From: Sipunculus nudus
Taxonomy: Eukaryota; Annelida; Sipuncula; Golfingiida; Sipunculidae
Assembly: GCA_026874595.1 (NCBI GenBank)
Contig: CM049320.1
Location: 9,677,464 to 9,741,463 of the forward strand
Direction of reading: 5' to 3'
DNA: 64,000 nt
This document shows, piece by piece, positions 34,790 through 46,690 of this stretch (position 1 is its first letter; every line of letters begins with the position of its first letter). The notes beneath the pieces are model-generated. The model worked only from the letters and a program-made list of their open reading frames with translations. It was not told the origin of the DNA and searched no databases. Both the position numbers and the translations under genes were made by a program.

Positions 34790-34901
34790 CTTCCTCATCT
34801 GAAGACTAAGTTTACCATCGCGACCCGTGGTGTATATTTTGCTGAAATCCGTTGGGTGGAATTTTATGCGTGAAACATTATTGCCAGGACCTCTCTGTGA
34901 A
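34790..34901 (-). CDS. Single WD40-repeat exon, DDB2-like
   Basis: A 112-base block bounded on the minus strand by acceptor cactctctgtag (AG at 34903-34902) and donor GAAG|GTAAAC (GT at 34789-34788). It encodes RGPGNNVSRIKFHPTDFSK then IYTTGRDGKLSLQ, a WD40 blade in which GxVxxIKFHP and the xxGxDGxLxLQ tail resemble the second propeller blade of the UV-damage binding protein DDB2. DDB2 works with DDB1/CUL4 in nuclear DNA-lesion recognition. Flanking exons were not found in the window, so this is a partial gene or an isolated pseudogenic exon. The blade may instead belong to another WD40 protein. Confidence 0.4.
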
Positions 34902-36079
34902 CTACAGAGAGTGAATGAGATTTGAAGTGTGTAAATATAACCAAGTATCACCCTCTGACATGTCATATATAATTCAGTTTCTTTTTTAAATAAAAGATCT
35001 TTGATTATTTCTTTGATCTTGGGAAATACACATCTGCACACATGTGCAGGCGTGTTTGTGTAATAAGGATGTTACAAGTGATAATATTTTATAGATAATG
35101 AATATTTATAAATTATGAATGTTAAAATAAGAAAGAAATCGATTTACATCATTTGTTCATTACAGAGCTGCCATAGGTAAATGAACGAAAAAAATTACAA
35201 GCGCTAAAAAAGAGTTGACTTCTTTTTTAAATAAAGAGTGAAAACTTAAAATTAGCAGTAAAATGTCTATTTTTTTATTACAGACTGAAGAGATATGTGC
35301 TTCGCATATTACAAATATGTACATATATCATTCTCAGTCAGAAACATACATGATGCATATCCCCTGGCATGGAGGTTAGGTTAATTCCCCCAATTGTGAC
35401 ATATGCTGATTTAAACACATAAAAAAATTGCAAAGTGTTCCATTCTTGTTCTAACGTGACTGTTAAAGCTGGAGAGAATTAGTAAATAGATCATACTTTT
35501 TTTAATTTTGTTGGCTGGACTGTGGGCTGGAAACTCAAAATATAAGGGGCGTGGCGGGTGCAGGCCATAAGGAAATTCTGCGGGGCGTGGCGGGTGCGGG
35601 CCGAAAGAAAATTTTGCGGGGCGTCTGCGGGCTGAAAGAAACTTAGATACTGCGGGGCGGGCTGATATTTTTTTCATTGTGGGGCGGGCTGTGGGAAGAC
35701 AGGGCCTGATGCCGGGCGGGTGCGGAGTCAATATTTAAGCTCGCGCAGGGCCCCGCTATGTATATGGATAATATAAAATAAATCGTTCTAGCTGTTGACT
35801 TATAGTGCTCACAGTACTGTCAAGTGGCAATGGTGGCATGAAAACAAGAAAGGAAAACAGATGACGGCACCGGTTTCCGGTACATAACAACAATATCCAA
35901 GGTCTTCGGTCAACCTGATTTTTTATCCATGCAATCGATGTAAAATCTCTTAAGATATTTAAGAATTTGTGTGATTTTCACCCAAAACGAACCTATTCAA
36001 GATCATGGTCACTCACCTAGCTAAAGTCTTGATCCCATTTAAAAATAGGCTTCGTCCCCTAACCCATATCTATCCAAAA
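34902..36079. other. Mostly non-coding, includes a GC-rich repeat
   Basis: AT-rich apart from 35540-35740. The minus-strand open frame 35411-35731 is the translation of that repeat (PRPAEF/PHPP periodicity) and is not called as a gene. Confidence 0.5.
35540..35740. repeat. GC-rich short tandem repeat
   Basis: Diverged copies of a ~40-50 bp unit containing gcggggcgtggcgggtgcgggc and a more AT-rich spacer (gaaagaaaattt). Confidence 0.7.
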
Positions 36080-36084
36080 GTCAG

Positions 36085-36735
36085 TTAAAAAAATTCCGTG
36101 AAATATGAAGAAGGAGGCAAGATAATATAAGCACCATTAAACGCATGATGAAGGAGACATGATAATACGAGCACCACCAAACGTATGACGAATGAGACAT
36201 GATAATATAAGCATCATTAAACTTATGACGAAGGAGACATAATAATACAAGCACCAACAAACATATGACGAAGGAGACATGGTAATACATGCACCATTAA
36301 ATGTATGACGATAAAGTCATTATAATATAATCACCATTAAACGTATGCCGAAGGAGAAATGATAACAAAAGCATCATCAAACGTAGGACTAAGGAGACAC
36401 GATATTATAAGCCCCATTAAACGTATGACGAAGGAGACATGATGATACAAGAGCCGTCAAATGTAAGCGATATATAAGCACCATTAAACGTTTTACGAAG
36501 GAGACATGATGATACAATAGCCATCAAATGTACGACGAAAGAGACAGGATATTGTAAGGACCATCAAACGTATAACGATATAGTCATGATATAATAATAT
36601 AAGCACCATCAAACGTGTAACGAAAGAGACATGATAATATAAGCACCATCAAACATATAACGAAAGAGACATGATAATATAAGCGCCCTCAAATGTTTGG
36701 CGATAGAGTGATAATAATATATTAAGCACCACCAA
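36085..36735. repeat. 40-bp minisatellite, ~15 copies
   Basis: The unit is close to gataatataagcaccattaa followed by acgtatgacgaaggagacat, exactly 40 bp in well-preserved copies, with alternating variants. It degenerates and loses phase after about 36440. It is unrelated in sequence to the 39-bp array. Confidence 0.9.
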
Positions 36736-36740
36736 GAAAT

Positions 36741-39700
36741 AATGAGTGTTTCATAATAATACAATATATTTCCTGATGGTGTCTTCCTGTGAAAAATTGG
36801 GAACTTTTGAGCAATGTCGCCTGACGATTACCAAAATATATTTCTGATTTGCATCAGACTGAGTTGAATTGACGCTGACGATTCGTATCCCTATGCTCAC
36901 TGTTCACTTATATGCAGACCATCCAGTTGTGAGAACTTTGCATTTCGGTTACAAAAAACAAAATGGGCAGAGTACACAACAATAATTAATTTGTTTTGTA
37001 GAACTTCGACTTATAAAAAAGTTTTGTCCATACAGTGACATTTGATTGTGGGAACTTTGACTTTCAGATACCCCATATCTGTAATGTAAGGCCTTTATCT
37101 CCACAAAGAGAATGTTGACATATAAGATGACCTGTATTATATAAGATACGAGGAACGATCATTTCTGTACGTTAAGGGGTTAAACCTACAGACACTACAA
37201 TATCTCCAAAGGGAAATATCCTGAGATAAAAATACGATGACATGTACGTTTTTTTTTTTTCATAAAATCATATTACTAGAATTAGGAGTTTGATACCGAG
37301 ATATGATCATTTGCTTGCTATTAAGGGTGGTGTACCTTGTGTGTAGTGTCCAAGGATGAGATAATTAGTGGGAGAATAATAGTATACATGTCATTTAAGT
37401 TAGGTTTGTTAGTAAATCCATTTCTAATGCAATGTGTGAGTTTGAAATGAAAACATACATAAAACGGAAAGATAGAGCCTTAAAGTATCTCTGGAATGAT
37501 CTAAAAGAGTTCGATATAGTTACCATTGTAAGCATCCCATCGTGGAAATTTCTTGCAAGTTTGTGGCAACTGACTCATGAGTGGCAATGCCTTCGCCTGC
37601 AGGTCTGGATCCACACACCTATCCAAAGACATGTCATTGTTAAGAGTTAAAATGCAGTCATCATCAGATCGGGATCCACACAGCTTGTCTGGCATAAATC
37701 ATCCTACAGAATCGTAAGCTTGGCGTCTTTCCTCTATTGTAATGCTGAACATTGATCAATAACATATACAAACACTTTGATTTTGGTCAAGTACGGCTTG
37801 AATGATGTAAATTTCCCTGATTAGCCGATCCAATCTATGTCATGATAACTTACCTTTCTGAAACATTCGACTCATTAGTTTAACCCAAATTATACCTGGT
37901 TAGGAAAATTCTGGATATTTTACATATTATTTATTTAAAATGTGCTGCAGGAACGAAAAGAAGAAGTCATAATTCGAATGTTTTATTAGGTTAATTATGT
38001 TTAAAAATGTATTTAAGCACTAATCAGTTTGTGTAATATGTATAATTCACTTTTGCAAATATTTAACCCTCATGCCTGCGGACGTTTCAATATTTGAAGA
38101 GCTGAAAGATCCTAAAACACGTTAAATTTAGTGACACATATATTAAAGTGGCATATGTGTAACTGTGACCTAATGCCTCTCATGTCCATGAAATTTTAAT
38201 CATAAATTGTGTCCAGGGGTTATGGCAAAACATACTATACACTACTTTACAGTATTCAGTAAATTACAGGCGACAATAACATCCATCGTACGATACTCAG
38301 GCTTATTGACGCATTTCCTGTGCTATTGGTAAACAAAATAACCCAGAGTTTCTTTAACCATTATAATTTTATATTGGCCGTCAAAAATGCCTCTAACGTT
38401 CTGACTAACTAAATTTCAATCTAATTTAACTCCTTTAATAAACTTCAAGGGCCGGCACGAAAAACCATGGACCTGTAAAAACTATTTTGTTTTTGTGTAT
38501 TCAGCTTGCAAGTCTACCGGCAAAAAGTGTTCAATTTTAATTTTAAAAAACCTGGCAAAAGTACATAATAAAGTTCCGAGGCCAAGCGTTCAGTGATTCC
38601 GGTTCCCCGAGTCTGAATCCAGGTAAACCCCGTTGACATACAGGGGATTTCTCCCACAGCACAGGCAACGGGCAGTTCTTACAACGTGAGGATATCCTCA
38701 CGGACATCCATCGTGCTTGGTCTACCATCGTCGCACACCAACTAAAATAAAACGCTAAGATAAATATGAATACATATGTCTTAAATTTAATAAAAATTTT
38801 CTTTCTTTCAACTACTTTGTCCTTTAAATTTTCTTATCTATAATCTATAATAAAACGATTATATTACCAAGGAATAACAACATTATAATTCTTATATTAT
38901 TCTTGATACGGTGTCTTGATTTACTTTTCCTCTTATATGCTTTATCAATAAGTATTATAATCTTGAAAAATCAAAATGAAAAGACTGAATTTTATGGTCA
39001 GTGAGGGAGATTTCAAGATAGATCTCCGCACGTCTGCATTTATTCTGTCAAAGACTTACATCATTCCAGATGAATGGAATATTTTCCCTTTAACAGAATT
39101 GCTGGTTGAGTGATGATCTCTAAACAGTTCCTACAAATCTTTTGATGGTATCCAGCCATTGCTAGATACGCTTTTATGCTCTTTTGTCTTTTGGAACTCG
39201 ATAGTTTATCATGGCTTGGAATTTAGCAATTAAGTTTCCTAAGCCAACCATTTATCCAAAATATTGAAGAGTGACATGTTACTCTTTACTAAATTTGTGG
39301 TAAGGCCAGCCCTCCGCAAGAGTTCAAAGAAGGCAAATTCCTTTAGTTCTGTTAATGAAATTTGCCTGTAAACTTCAAATGGTCATACTTTCTAACAAAT
39401 TTGGCAGTGCCTACTTGGTGAATAAAATGCCACTCGTGAAAGTGGTAAAGCTGTTTACCTTTCCTCGATCTGTAGTTTCTACATTATAGTACAGGTCACT
39501 CAGTTTTCCTTTGATAATGTTAGGTATTGTAAATTCTACTTTAGACTGTTACAAAAAAAAAAAACTTATTTTCGATAGAGAATCCCCAACTTGCGACTTT
39601 CTATCATCCCAAGATGATCCCTGGTGCGTTTAGCCTGTTATTGACATTTCTGAGCTAGAACATTTGCTTCTTGTTATATCTATCGAAATGCGGTACATAA

Positions 39701-40439
39701 ATGTATTTCAGTATTGGGCCATTTTTTAAGAATCCACTCATAATTTTCTTGAATAAAAAGTAAAGGACCTCTCACGTTTTCCAAGTCTTGTTTTCAGCGA
39801 GATAATCGTGAGTACTATTTTCTGAGTATTAAACTGTATCTGCAACCTGTATTGTAACATTTTGGACGTTCTTCAGATCGCTATTCACAACAGGACTGGA
39901 AAAATAGTCCTTTGATATCTGAAACTGCATTTCGTATTTCAGCTATTTTTTGTCAAGACAGGCTAAGTTTATGACTGTCCCGGCTTTTATACGATGAAAA
40001 GAAGATCGAGATACAACGCAGGTTGGAAAAAAGCCCTTCAACTCCTATTATATTGGTTTCATTGGGGACTCGTAACCTGTGGCTCTACAGTTATTTTGTC
40101 CCCCCCCCCCAAGGTCATCCTCAAACCGAAATACCATTAACGGGTAGGCTTTCTCTTATCGCTACCGTTTTCTTACCTTACCCAAGGGCGGTTCACATGA
40201 AGCCCTTCTGTAACTGAATGTTACATGGAGTCAACTCGATATCCCGGAGGAGTACATCTGCACCTGTGTTCTTGTCACAGGCAAAGCGAAGAGTTTAAAC
40301 TAGTATTCTTTATGTATTGACCCTGTATCACGTAAGATAGAAACCTTCTTCCTCGTATCAAAAGTCCCCTAGAGTTCCCCTGTAATCATTAATGGTTTTA
40401 AGTGGTAGATCGTACAGAGAGCGGCGCGGCAAAGGTTGT
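36741..40439. other. Largely non-coding, one weak exon candidate
   Basis: AT-rich DNA. On the minus strand 37706-37529 could be an exon: acceptor gattctgtag, then codons including MPDKLCGSRSDDDC and DRCVDPDLQ, then donor ACAATG|GTAACT. It contains a duplicated gtgtggatcc element, but no family is recognised. Frames at 38543-38728 (minus) and 40023-40217 (plus) have no motif. A C10 run lies near 40100. Confidence 0.25.
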
Positions 40440-40515
40440 TTAAAGTGAGTTAAAGCGGATAATTATAGACAATGATAGTTCTACCATTTGGGTAAGGACA
40501 TAAAGAACTGTAATA

Positions 40516-41603
40516 GTGAATATGGTGGTTGGTATTGAGGTCTGGCGGGCAAAAATAGGCTCGTTTGTGCAGCAAGCGATAATACCAGGATGGAAGCCTG
40601 GGGCAATCGTTGTCAAGGGAGACCTGGCTGTGAGATCTTCCCCCATTATCGCTCTACTACTGATACCTGCAGGCGATGTTGAAATGAACACCGGCCCCAT
40701 GACACCGGTAAATGACAAGAGTGCAGGTTCCAGTGACAGAGAGGACAGCGGTACTGTGACCAGGTCAAGAAGTAAGGATACCACTCAGCCTTGTTTAGTT
40801 AGGGATGCAGAGGGAGCTCTGAGTGTCAGTGTACAGAGCTCATATAGTCACAGCGCCAGACCTAATGTTACCGGCAGGCCTACTCAGTCAAAGAACTCTG
40901 CATCATCAATCCAGCTCAGACTACTTTACTGTCAGAAAGCCATGAACATGTACCTCTCATGTCCTCTCAGTTAATTGGAGCCAGTCATAATGAAATATTT
41001 GATGATACAGATGTTGGTTTGTGTGGTCAGTCATACTCATCTGACACGAACATCAGTGACCAATTGACAGGGATTACAAAACGCTTACAGGACACTGAGA
41101 AACTTCTCACAGATATTCAGGAAAGACTAAATCAAGTTGAAACAGAAAACAAAAAACTTAGAGATAAATGTGAGAAACTTGAAAATCAGTCACGTCGTGA
41201 GAACGTTATTATACATAGTGTTCCTGAAAGTAAAAACCGGGAATCCTGACAGGAGTGTGAGGAAAAGGTCCGAAGTGTGTTGAGGGACAAACTTGAGCTC
41301 GAGTGCGATAGTGACCAAGATCTGGGTATTGAGAGAGCCCATAGACTACTAGTCAGAAACAGAAATGGGAAACCAAGACCTGTTATTGTCAAATTCACAA
41401 GATATAAAGACAAAGAAAACGTATTATCACAAGCAAGAGAGAAATTGAGAGACAGTAATATCAAGATTTCAAATGACTTTGGTGATCAAGTAATAGAGGC
41501 AAGGCGCAATTTGGTCCCACATATGATTAAGGCCAGAGAAGACAATTTAGAATCCTATCTTTCTTTTGATAAACTGTGTATTGATGGGACTTGGTTCAAA
41601 TAG
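40516..41603 (+). pseudogene. LINE ORF1 with degenerate 2A-like peptide
   Basis: The N-terminal part (40516-40974) has a hydrophobic run IIALLLIPA followed by GDVEMNTGP at 40672-40698, a 2A-like ribosome-skipping signature whose usual Asn-Pro-Gly-Pro is Asn-Thr-Gly-Pro. A Ser/Thr/Arg-rich stretch follows. After a frame change, 40959-41603 carries a heptad coiled coil (TKRLQDTEKLLTDIQERLNQ), an RRM-like domain starting RRENVIIHSVPES, an IERAHRL motif and a C-terminal FDKLCIDGTWF. A single in-frame TGA at 41247-41249 interrupts this half. It is an RNA-binding chaperone of the element and is non-functional as it stands. Confidence 0.75.
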
Positions 41604-41828
41604 GATTTTGATACTCAAAGTAAAGTAACATTGGGAAGAGCCGATAGAAATAAATAGGGATTAGGCCAGGGTCCAAAATCTTATACACATGAACATGGAA
41701 ACATGATAAACCATATGTTTATTTCTTTTTCAGATGCAGAGCATTAAAGTAACAGGTTTAGTCCAAACGATGAATTAACAGCACCTTGTCTCCAGGATAC
41801 TAACATTCACACAGCTCTTGCACAAAAT

Positions 41829-42977
41829 ATGGCGGTAAGCACAGATCAAATAACTAACACTTGCACAGATACTAATGACAATACAGACAATGTGAATTTT
41901 ATATCCTGGAATGCAGGAGGTCTGAAATCTAAGCTTTTCTCAACAGATTTTAAACAGCTGTTAATAGATTGTCATGTTTTGTGTATTGTGGAAACCTGGG
42001 CTAATAACTCTGAAGACTTTGTAAGCTTTTTTAATGACTTTAATTGCTTTTTAACTGCAAGGGAAACATGAAACGGGGAGGTGTATTATTGTGTATAAGA
42101 AAAACTTGTAATTTTAACATTATTAAGGTTCACAGGTTTATTGATATGATTGCTTTGCTATTAGATGGAGAGGTTTTAAACTCAGATAAAAATGTAATGA
42201 TAATATGTGCATATGTTGCTCCAGAAAATTCACCCTTGTACAGCAGCATGGAAGAATTTCATGGTATACTTAGAAAATATACTATTTCAAATGGTATCAA
42301 AATATGGGGAATTGAATTTTATCCTTATGGGACATTTTAATGCAAGAATAGGCAATATGCATGATTTTATTGACAATGATGAAGCAGAGTTTGTTGGTGG
42401 TTGTGATGGCTATCCTATAGATGACTTCAACATGATTAGAAATCCAAAAGATAGTAAAGTAAATAAATTCGGTTATTCTCTACAACAACTCTGCTGTACT
42501 TTTAATGTAAATATTGTCAATGGCAGGCTTTCACCAGACTGAACAGGGGAATATACATGTGTCACACACTCAGGGCAGAGTGTTGTGGACTACATAATTA
42601 TCAGTTCTTATCTTTTTCATACAGTAGCATCATTTTCAGTGTTAACAACAGATCTGTCTGACCATTTTCCAATAAGATGTACTCTTCATTCTACTATAAA
42701 ATCATCTGAAAAGAAAACCTCCATGAAGTCATTACAACGGAGAAAATACATTGTAAAATCGAAGGAACCTGAAGAGTTGGCTAATTTACTTGATCGGGAA
42801 TATTGTAAAAATCTTTTTCAAGAGTTTAACACATTTATTGATCATGATATTGAAAAAGCCCTTCATTGTTTATATAAAGTGATACATACTGTCTCTATAG
42901 AACATAAAAAAATAATTACTATCCTAGAAGCCAGCCTGATTTGTGGGACCAGGAATGAAGCTGTGCTAAATCAGTAA
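41829..42977 (+). pseudogene. LINE ORF2, endonuclease part
   Basis: Starts at 41829. VNFISWNAGGLKSK and CIVETWANN give the first EN motifs (41895-42010). The frame is lost near 42060, continues in the second frame to 42340, then in a third with LMGHFNARIG (42321-42350). After a stop at 42541, 42585-42977 supplies DYIIISSYLF and TDLSDHFPIRC, the S-D-H end of the domain. In the GDFN motif the catalytic Asp is His (42333-42335). The nicking activity is therefore lost. Confidence 0.8.
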
Positions 42978-43141
42978 AAAACAAGGCATTAAATAAATAC
43001 AGAAGTACAGGTAGCACTCAGCATCTGATATTATAAAAAAAATGAAAAGAAAAGATTCAGATATATGTGTGATCAGAAAAAGAACATAAAGCAGCAGAAG
43101 AAAGCAATGAAGGTATTTAATGTTAAAGGAAACCATGAACT

Positions 43142-44726
43142 TTGGAAAAACCTAAAAAATTTAAACGGAAAGCTAAAATATCCAATATAGATGCTAGACA
43201 ATGGTTTGAGTACTTTAATGGACTACTTAATGGTAACAAGACTGATATTGACAAAGATTTTAAGAGTATGGTAAAAAGGTATACCGAAGATTCATATAAT
43301 GAAAATGCAGGTGGTGTCCTTGACACTGATATTAGTGTTAATGAAATCCAGCAAGCTGTGCAACAGATGAAAAAAGGTAAAGCTCCTGGTCCTGAAGGAA
43401 TTCCATTAGAAACAATAGTATATATCTTAAAATACATTTTACCTTCTTTGCAGTCATTGTATAATAACATATTACACACAGGTTCTTTTCCAGAGGAGCG
43501 GTGCAAAGCAATAATTCTACCATTACACAAAAAAGGTTATGAAAATGATCCTGGAAACTATAGGGGAATATCATTATTAATCATTTTGGGTAAAATTTTC
43601 ATGAAAATTCTTCACACCAGGCTATTGAAATATGCAGATCATTCTGACTTATTACCAGAAGCACAAGCAGGGTATAGGAAAAACTACAGTACAATAGATA
43701 ATGCATTTGTTTTACAGGCTTTAGCACAGAAATATCTGACAAAACCAAAAGGTAGATTTTATTTTTTATATATAGATTTTTCTAAAGCTTTTGATTCTGT
43801 ACATCTTGTGGTTTATATTGTTGAAATCAGGGATAAATGGTAAAATTCTTAAAGTTTTAAAATCAATGACTCTTGAATAATAGATTACTTTAACTGTGCA
43901 GTTGGTACCAGACAGGGGTGTGTACTCAGTCCACTGTTATTTTCTCTTTTTATTAATGAATTTTATAGCATGTAATCATTATCAAATCAAGGAGGAATTT
44001 ACATTGACCACATTCTACCTAATGTTATGACATTGTTATTTGCAGATGACATTGTTAATTTTGGAGATACAGTAGAAAAGACTACAAAAAAACAGATTAA
44101 CCAGTTACAAATATTTTGCTGCAGATATGGTATGAAAATTAATTTAGATAAAACTAAAATCATGGTTTTTAGGAGAGGAGGTATTACTAAGAAAACAGAT
44201 AAATGGTATTTTAAAGGTAAACCAATAAATCTTGTTTCTCAGTATAAATATTTGGGGATTACCTTTACTTCTAAACTGTCATGGCATAGGACACAACAAC
44301 AGCAAGCTCTGCAGGCAGCAAAGGCAGTGCAAGTAATCAAGAACTTTAATCAACATAATAATTTAACAGTGAAGCAAGTTTTTAAGCCATTTGATAGCAT
44401 GGTAGCACCCAATATAAATGTATGGGAGTGAGCTATGGGGACATAGTAAATCAGAAATAATAGAAAGGGTTCATTATAAATTTTGCAAATATATATTAAA
44501 TGTTGGAAACACTTCTCCAAATGCAGCTGTCCTAGGAGATTGTGGACGCTTTCCTTTATTTGTGACATATTCAGTTCAGTGCATTAAATACTGGTTAAGG
44601 TTGCTGCATATGGAAGAGGAAAGATATCCAAGACGTTTATATATTTTATTAAGGAAACTTGATGAAAATGGTAAATCAACATGGGTAACAGGAGTGAAAT
44701 CTTTCCTTTTTTTTAAATTAAAATGA
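43142..44726 (+). pseudogene. LINE ORF2, reverse transcriptase and C terminus
   Basis: 43142-43843 holds RT blocks 1-3: KAPGPEGIPLETIV, LHKKGYENDPGNYRGIS, QAGYRKNYSTIDNAF and YIDFSKAFDSV (first catalytic Asp). A damaged stretch (43844-44026) still shows GTRQGCVLSPLLF out of frame. 44027-44431 begins with LLFADD (catalytic FADD at 44039-44050, intact), then INLDKTKIMVF and YLGITFTSKLSW. 44418-44726 carries the usual C-terminal CIKYWLRLLHMEEERYPRR pattern and stops early, so the last part of the protein is missing. Confidence 0.85.
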
Positions 44727-44739
44727 TTTTACAAACTTT

Positions 44740-45110
44740 TTCTGGTCAAAATAATGTCAATTTTATTTTTTTCTTATCATTTGTGCTTAAAATAGTGGCT
44801 TACCGGAAGTAAGTGGTACAAATAAATTCTTTCCGGAAGTAATTTATAAAGACTGAATAAACATTTTATTATGTTTTGTATAAAATTAAACGATTTTATA
44901 CGAATTTATTAAATTAAAACCATAATTACACAACTTTTGTGGTCTACATAATAAAAATTATAATATTTTCTTAACCTTTGTGCTTAAAATAATTTAAAAA
45001 GTATGATATTCCATTTTGCCGGAAGTTAATGATGACAAATAAACTCTTTCCCGACGTCATTTACAAAGAATAAATAAACGTTTTTAAAAATGTTTAAATA
45101 AAATAGAGAC
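44740..45110. repeat. Two ~175-bp direct repeats with CCGGAAGT sites
   Basis: 44738-44910 and 44936-45095 share ttgtgcttaaaata, a CCGGAAGT..aaataaa(t/c)tctttccc stretch and aaagaataaataaac. CCGGAAGT, the ETS-type core, occurs at 44803-44810, 44833-44840 and 45019-45026. This could be the terminal region of the Polinton-like element, but no matching inverted copy was found at its right side. Confidence 0.55.
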
Positions 45111-45159
45111 GTGTTTTTTGGTCTAATAATTCATCATCATCATTATCTTGTTTGTTCAG

Positions 45160-45990
45160 TCATTTGAGGATAGTTAGGAATTCACTGTCATCCCTTTTTT
45201 CTTCTGCGAACTTTGATTTTTCGATGCTCATTCGCGAACTGCGGAAACACAGGATCATGTGAGGGATTTTGTTGTCGAGTTGAGGGCTTCCAGTTTTAAC
45301 GCGTGAAGGCATCAGCACGTGTAAGATCTTAGCGGGCACAGCATCGTCGTCCACGATATTAACCAGCATGGCTAAGAACCTGGGCGCGGTGAAGGCTACT
45401 TCTTGTACTTGAACGGGCGCGCAGTGTCGGCCGGTGAACACATCATAATTGAACAGGACTACACCGTGTATAGTATTCAGATTCCAGGTGAAACATTCCA
45501 AATTTGGCTGTAAGATCTGGAAGATCGGAGTCACTTCAGCGGTGATACAGTCATTGCCGAACAGATACCGCATGGGCGCACTTTGATTTTAGATACCATT
45601 CAAGGAATCAGGCAGGGTCTTTGATTCCAGGAAATGGAGTTTGATAGCATAGGTAATCAATTCGATGGCGTGGTTTGCTCAGTAGGAATCGGAAAATGCA
45701 TGAGGGGACTGTGAATGCGCTCCACCCGTTTTTCAGTTGACCCGGGGCGTGTTGTTTTGACCAGTTTTCAACCAAGAAATGTCGCGCTTTGGTTTGATGC
45801 GAGGTTGTTTTCTCACCCCTTTTTAAAATCAACCGGCGCTTCACGTTGCATGATGAGGATAAAATTTTTACCTTCATCCAGGAATGCGGCAATTTCTAGA
45901 CGTGCTCTCCAGAACATATCTTTAGGCGGGGTGCATTCGTTGTGTACGGAAGTTTCAGGGGATTGGTTTTCATCAGGTAGACCGTACTAA
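45160..45990 (-). pseudogene. Unidentified minus-strand frame of the Polinton-like element
   Basis: Two linked open stretches on the minus strand, 45990-45608 (with a frame change) and 45573-45160 (137 codons, starting MRYLFGNDCITAEVTPIF). The latter includes VVLFNYDVFTGRHCAPVQV, FTAPRFLAMLVNIVDDD and LDNKIPHMILCFRSSRMS, a beta-rich look, and a lysine-rich tail. Not recognised. It may be the 3' part of the gene starting at about 46690. A structural protein is possible but unproven. Confidence 0.4.
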
Positions 45991-46040
45991 GATTTCGGTA
46001 CCCCGCATTTCACCATGACATTAACAGCACGAATTTGTTC

Positions 46041-46690
46041 TTATTTCAGCGGGTCGACCACGGTTGTCATTATATCAGTATTTTTCTCGTAATCAGCATA
46101 CCCTTGCCACACATCGGATAGAGATTTCTTGAGTTGTGGTGGGGTTTCAGGTTCCTTGGCGGAGGGTTGTCGTCCATTAAGGACCATCGGCTCCGGTTCT
46201 TTTACCGCTTCTTGTACGTAAGCTGTCGCTGGTTCAGGGTTAGCAATTAGAACATCTTGTGCGGGTGGATGGGTTTCACAGCAAGGCGGGTTGTCTAAGG
46301 CTGGTTTCTTGTTTTCAAATATATGATCAAGAGGGCTCGGTTTCATTTGCCCTTCTTCCATCCACCTGGCGGCATCTTCTTGATCTTGAAACTTTTGCCA
46401 TTCTTCACGTGTGAGTTTTTCTGTTTCCTTATTGTCAGCAAGCACTTGGGGTATTTCGTCTTCAAACCAAGCTGGTGATGACCATATGATTACTCGTGGT
46501 GGGTTGGAGTAATCGTAAGAGTCTAGTTTTGAACGATACTTGGCCAATTTGACTAATCTCTGGAACCAAAGCGAGTCGGCAAATTCAAGTTTGAAGTTGT
46601 GATTGTTCTCTCGAATAAAATCGAGCAGCTAGAATTTTTCTGCGTTCTCCCTAGGCTTGGAAGTCGTATGTCAGACATAAAAAAAGCCCC
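46041..46690 (-). pseudogene. Unidentified minus-strand gene, 5' part
   Basis: It probably starts at the ATG near 46679 (MSDIRLPSLGRTQK), shifts frame near 46610, and then runs open to 46041 through FADSLWFQRLVKLAKYRSKL, NPPRVIIWSSPAWFEDEIPQ and LTREEWQKFQDQEDAARW into a Pro/Glu-rich linker. The PP-hydrophobic strand-P..W stretch followed by LTxxxW faintly recalls the end of an SF3 helicase from small DNA viruses, but there is no Walker A and I do not make that call. It is divergently oriented to the gene at 46850. Confidence 0.4.

Larger units (their letters stand above)
40440..44730 (+). mobile_element. CR1/L2-like LINE, decayed
   Basis: A plus-strand non-LTR retrotransposon with ORF1 (40516-41603) followed by ORF2 (41829-44726) holding endonuclease then reverse transcriptase. 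The 5' boundary is uncertain and the 3' end lies near 44730, where the coding look stops. No target duplication could be identified. RT wording (KAPGPEGIP, NYRGISLL, QAGYRKNYSTIDNAF, FSKAFDSV, LLFADD) fits the CR1/L2 group. Assignment to a clade is tentative. Confidence 0.7.

Noticed and set aside
35411-35731. Minus-strand Pro/Arg-rich open frame
   Set aside because: It consists of a GC-rich tandem repeat with no unique coding part.
36085-36735. Regular 40-bp repeat considered as a CRISPR array
   Set aside because: The units are contiguous with no unique spacers, and the setting is eukaryotic. It is a minisatellite.
46041-46547. SF3/Rep helicase of a small DNA virus
   Set aside because: Only a weak PP-hydrophobic stretch resembles the family end. 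No Walker A, Walker B or HUH motif is present.
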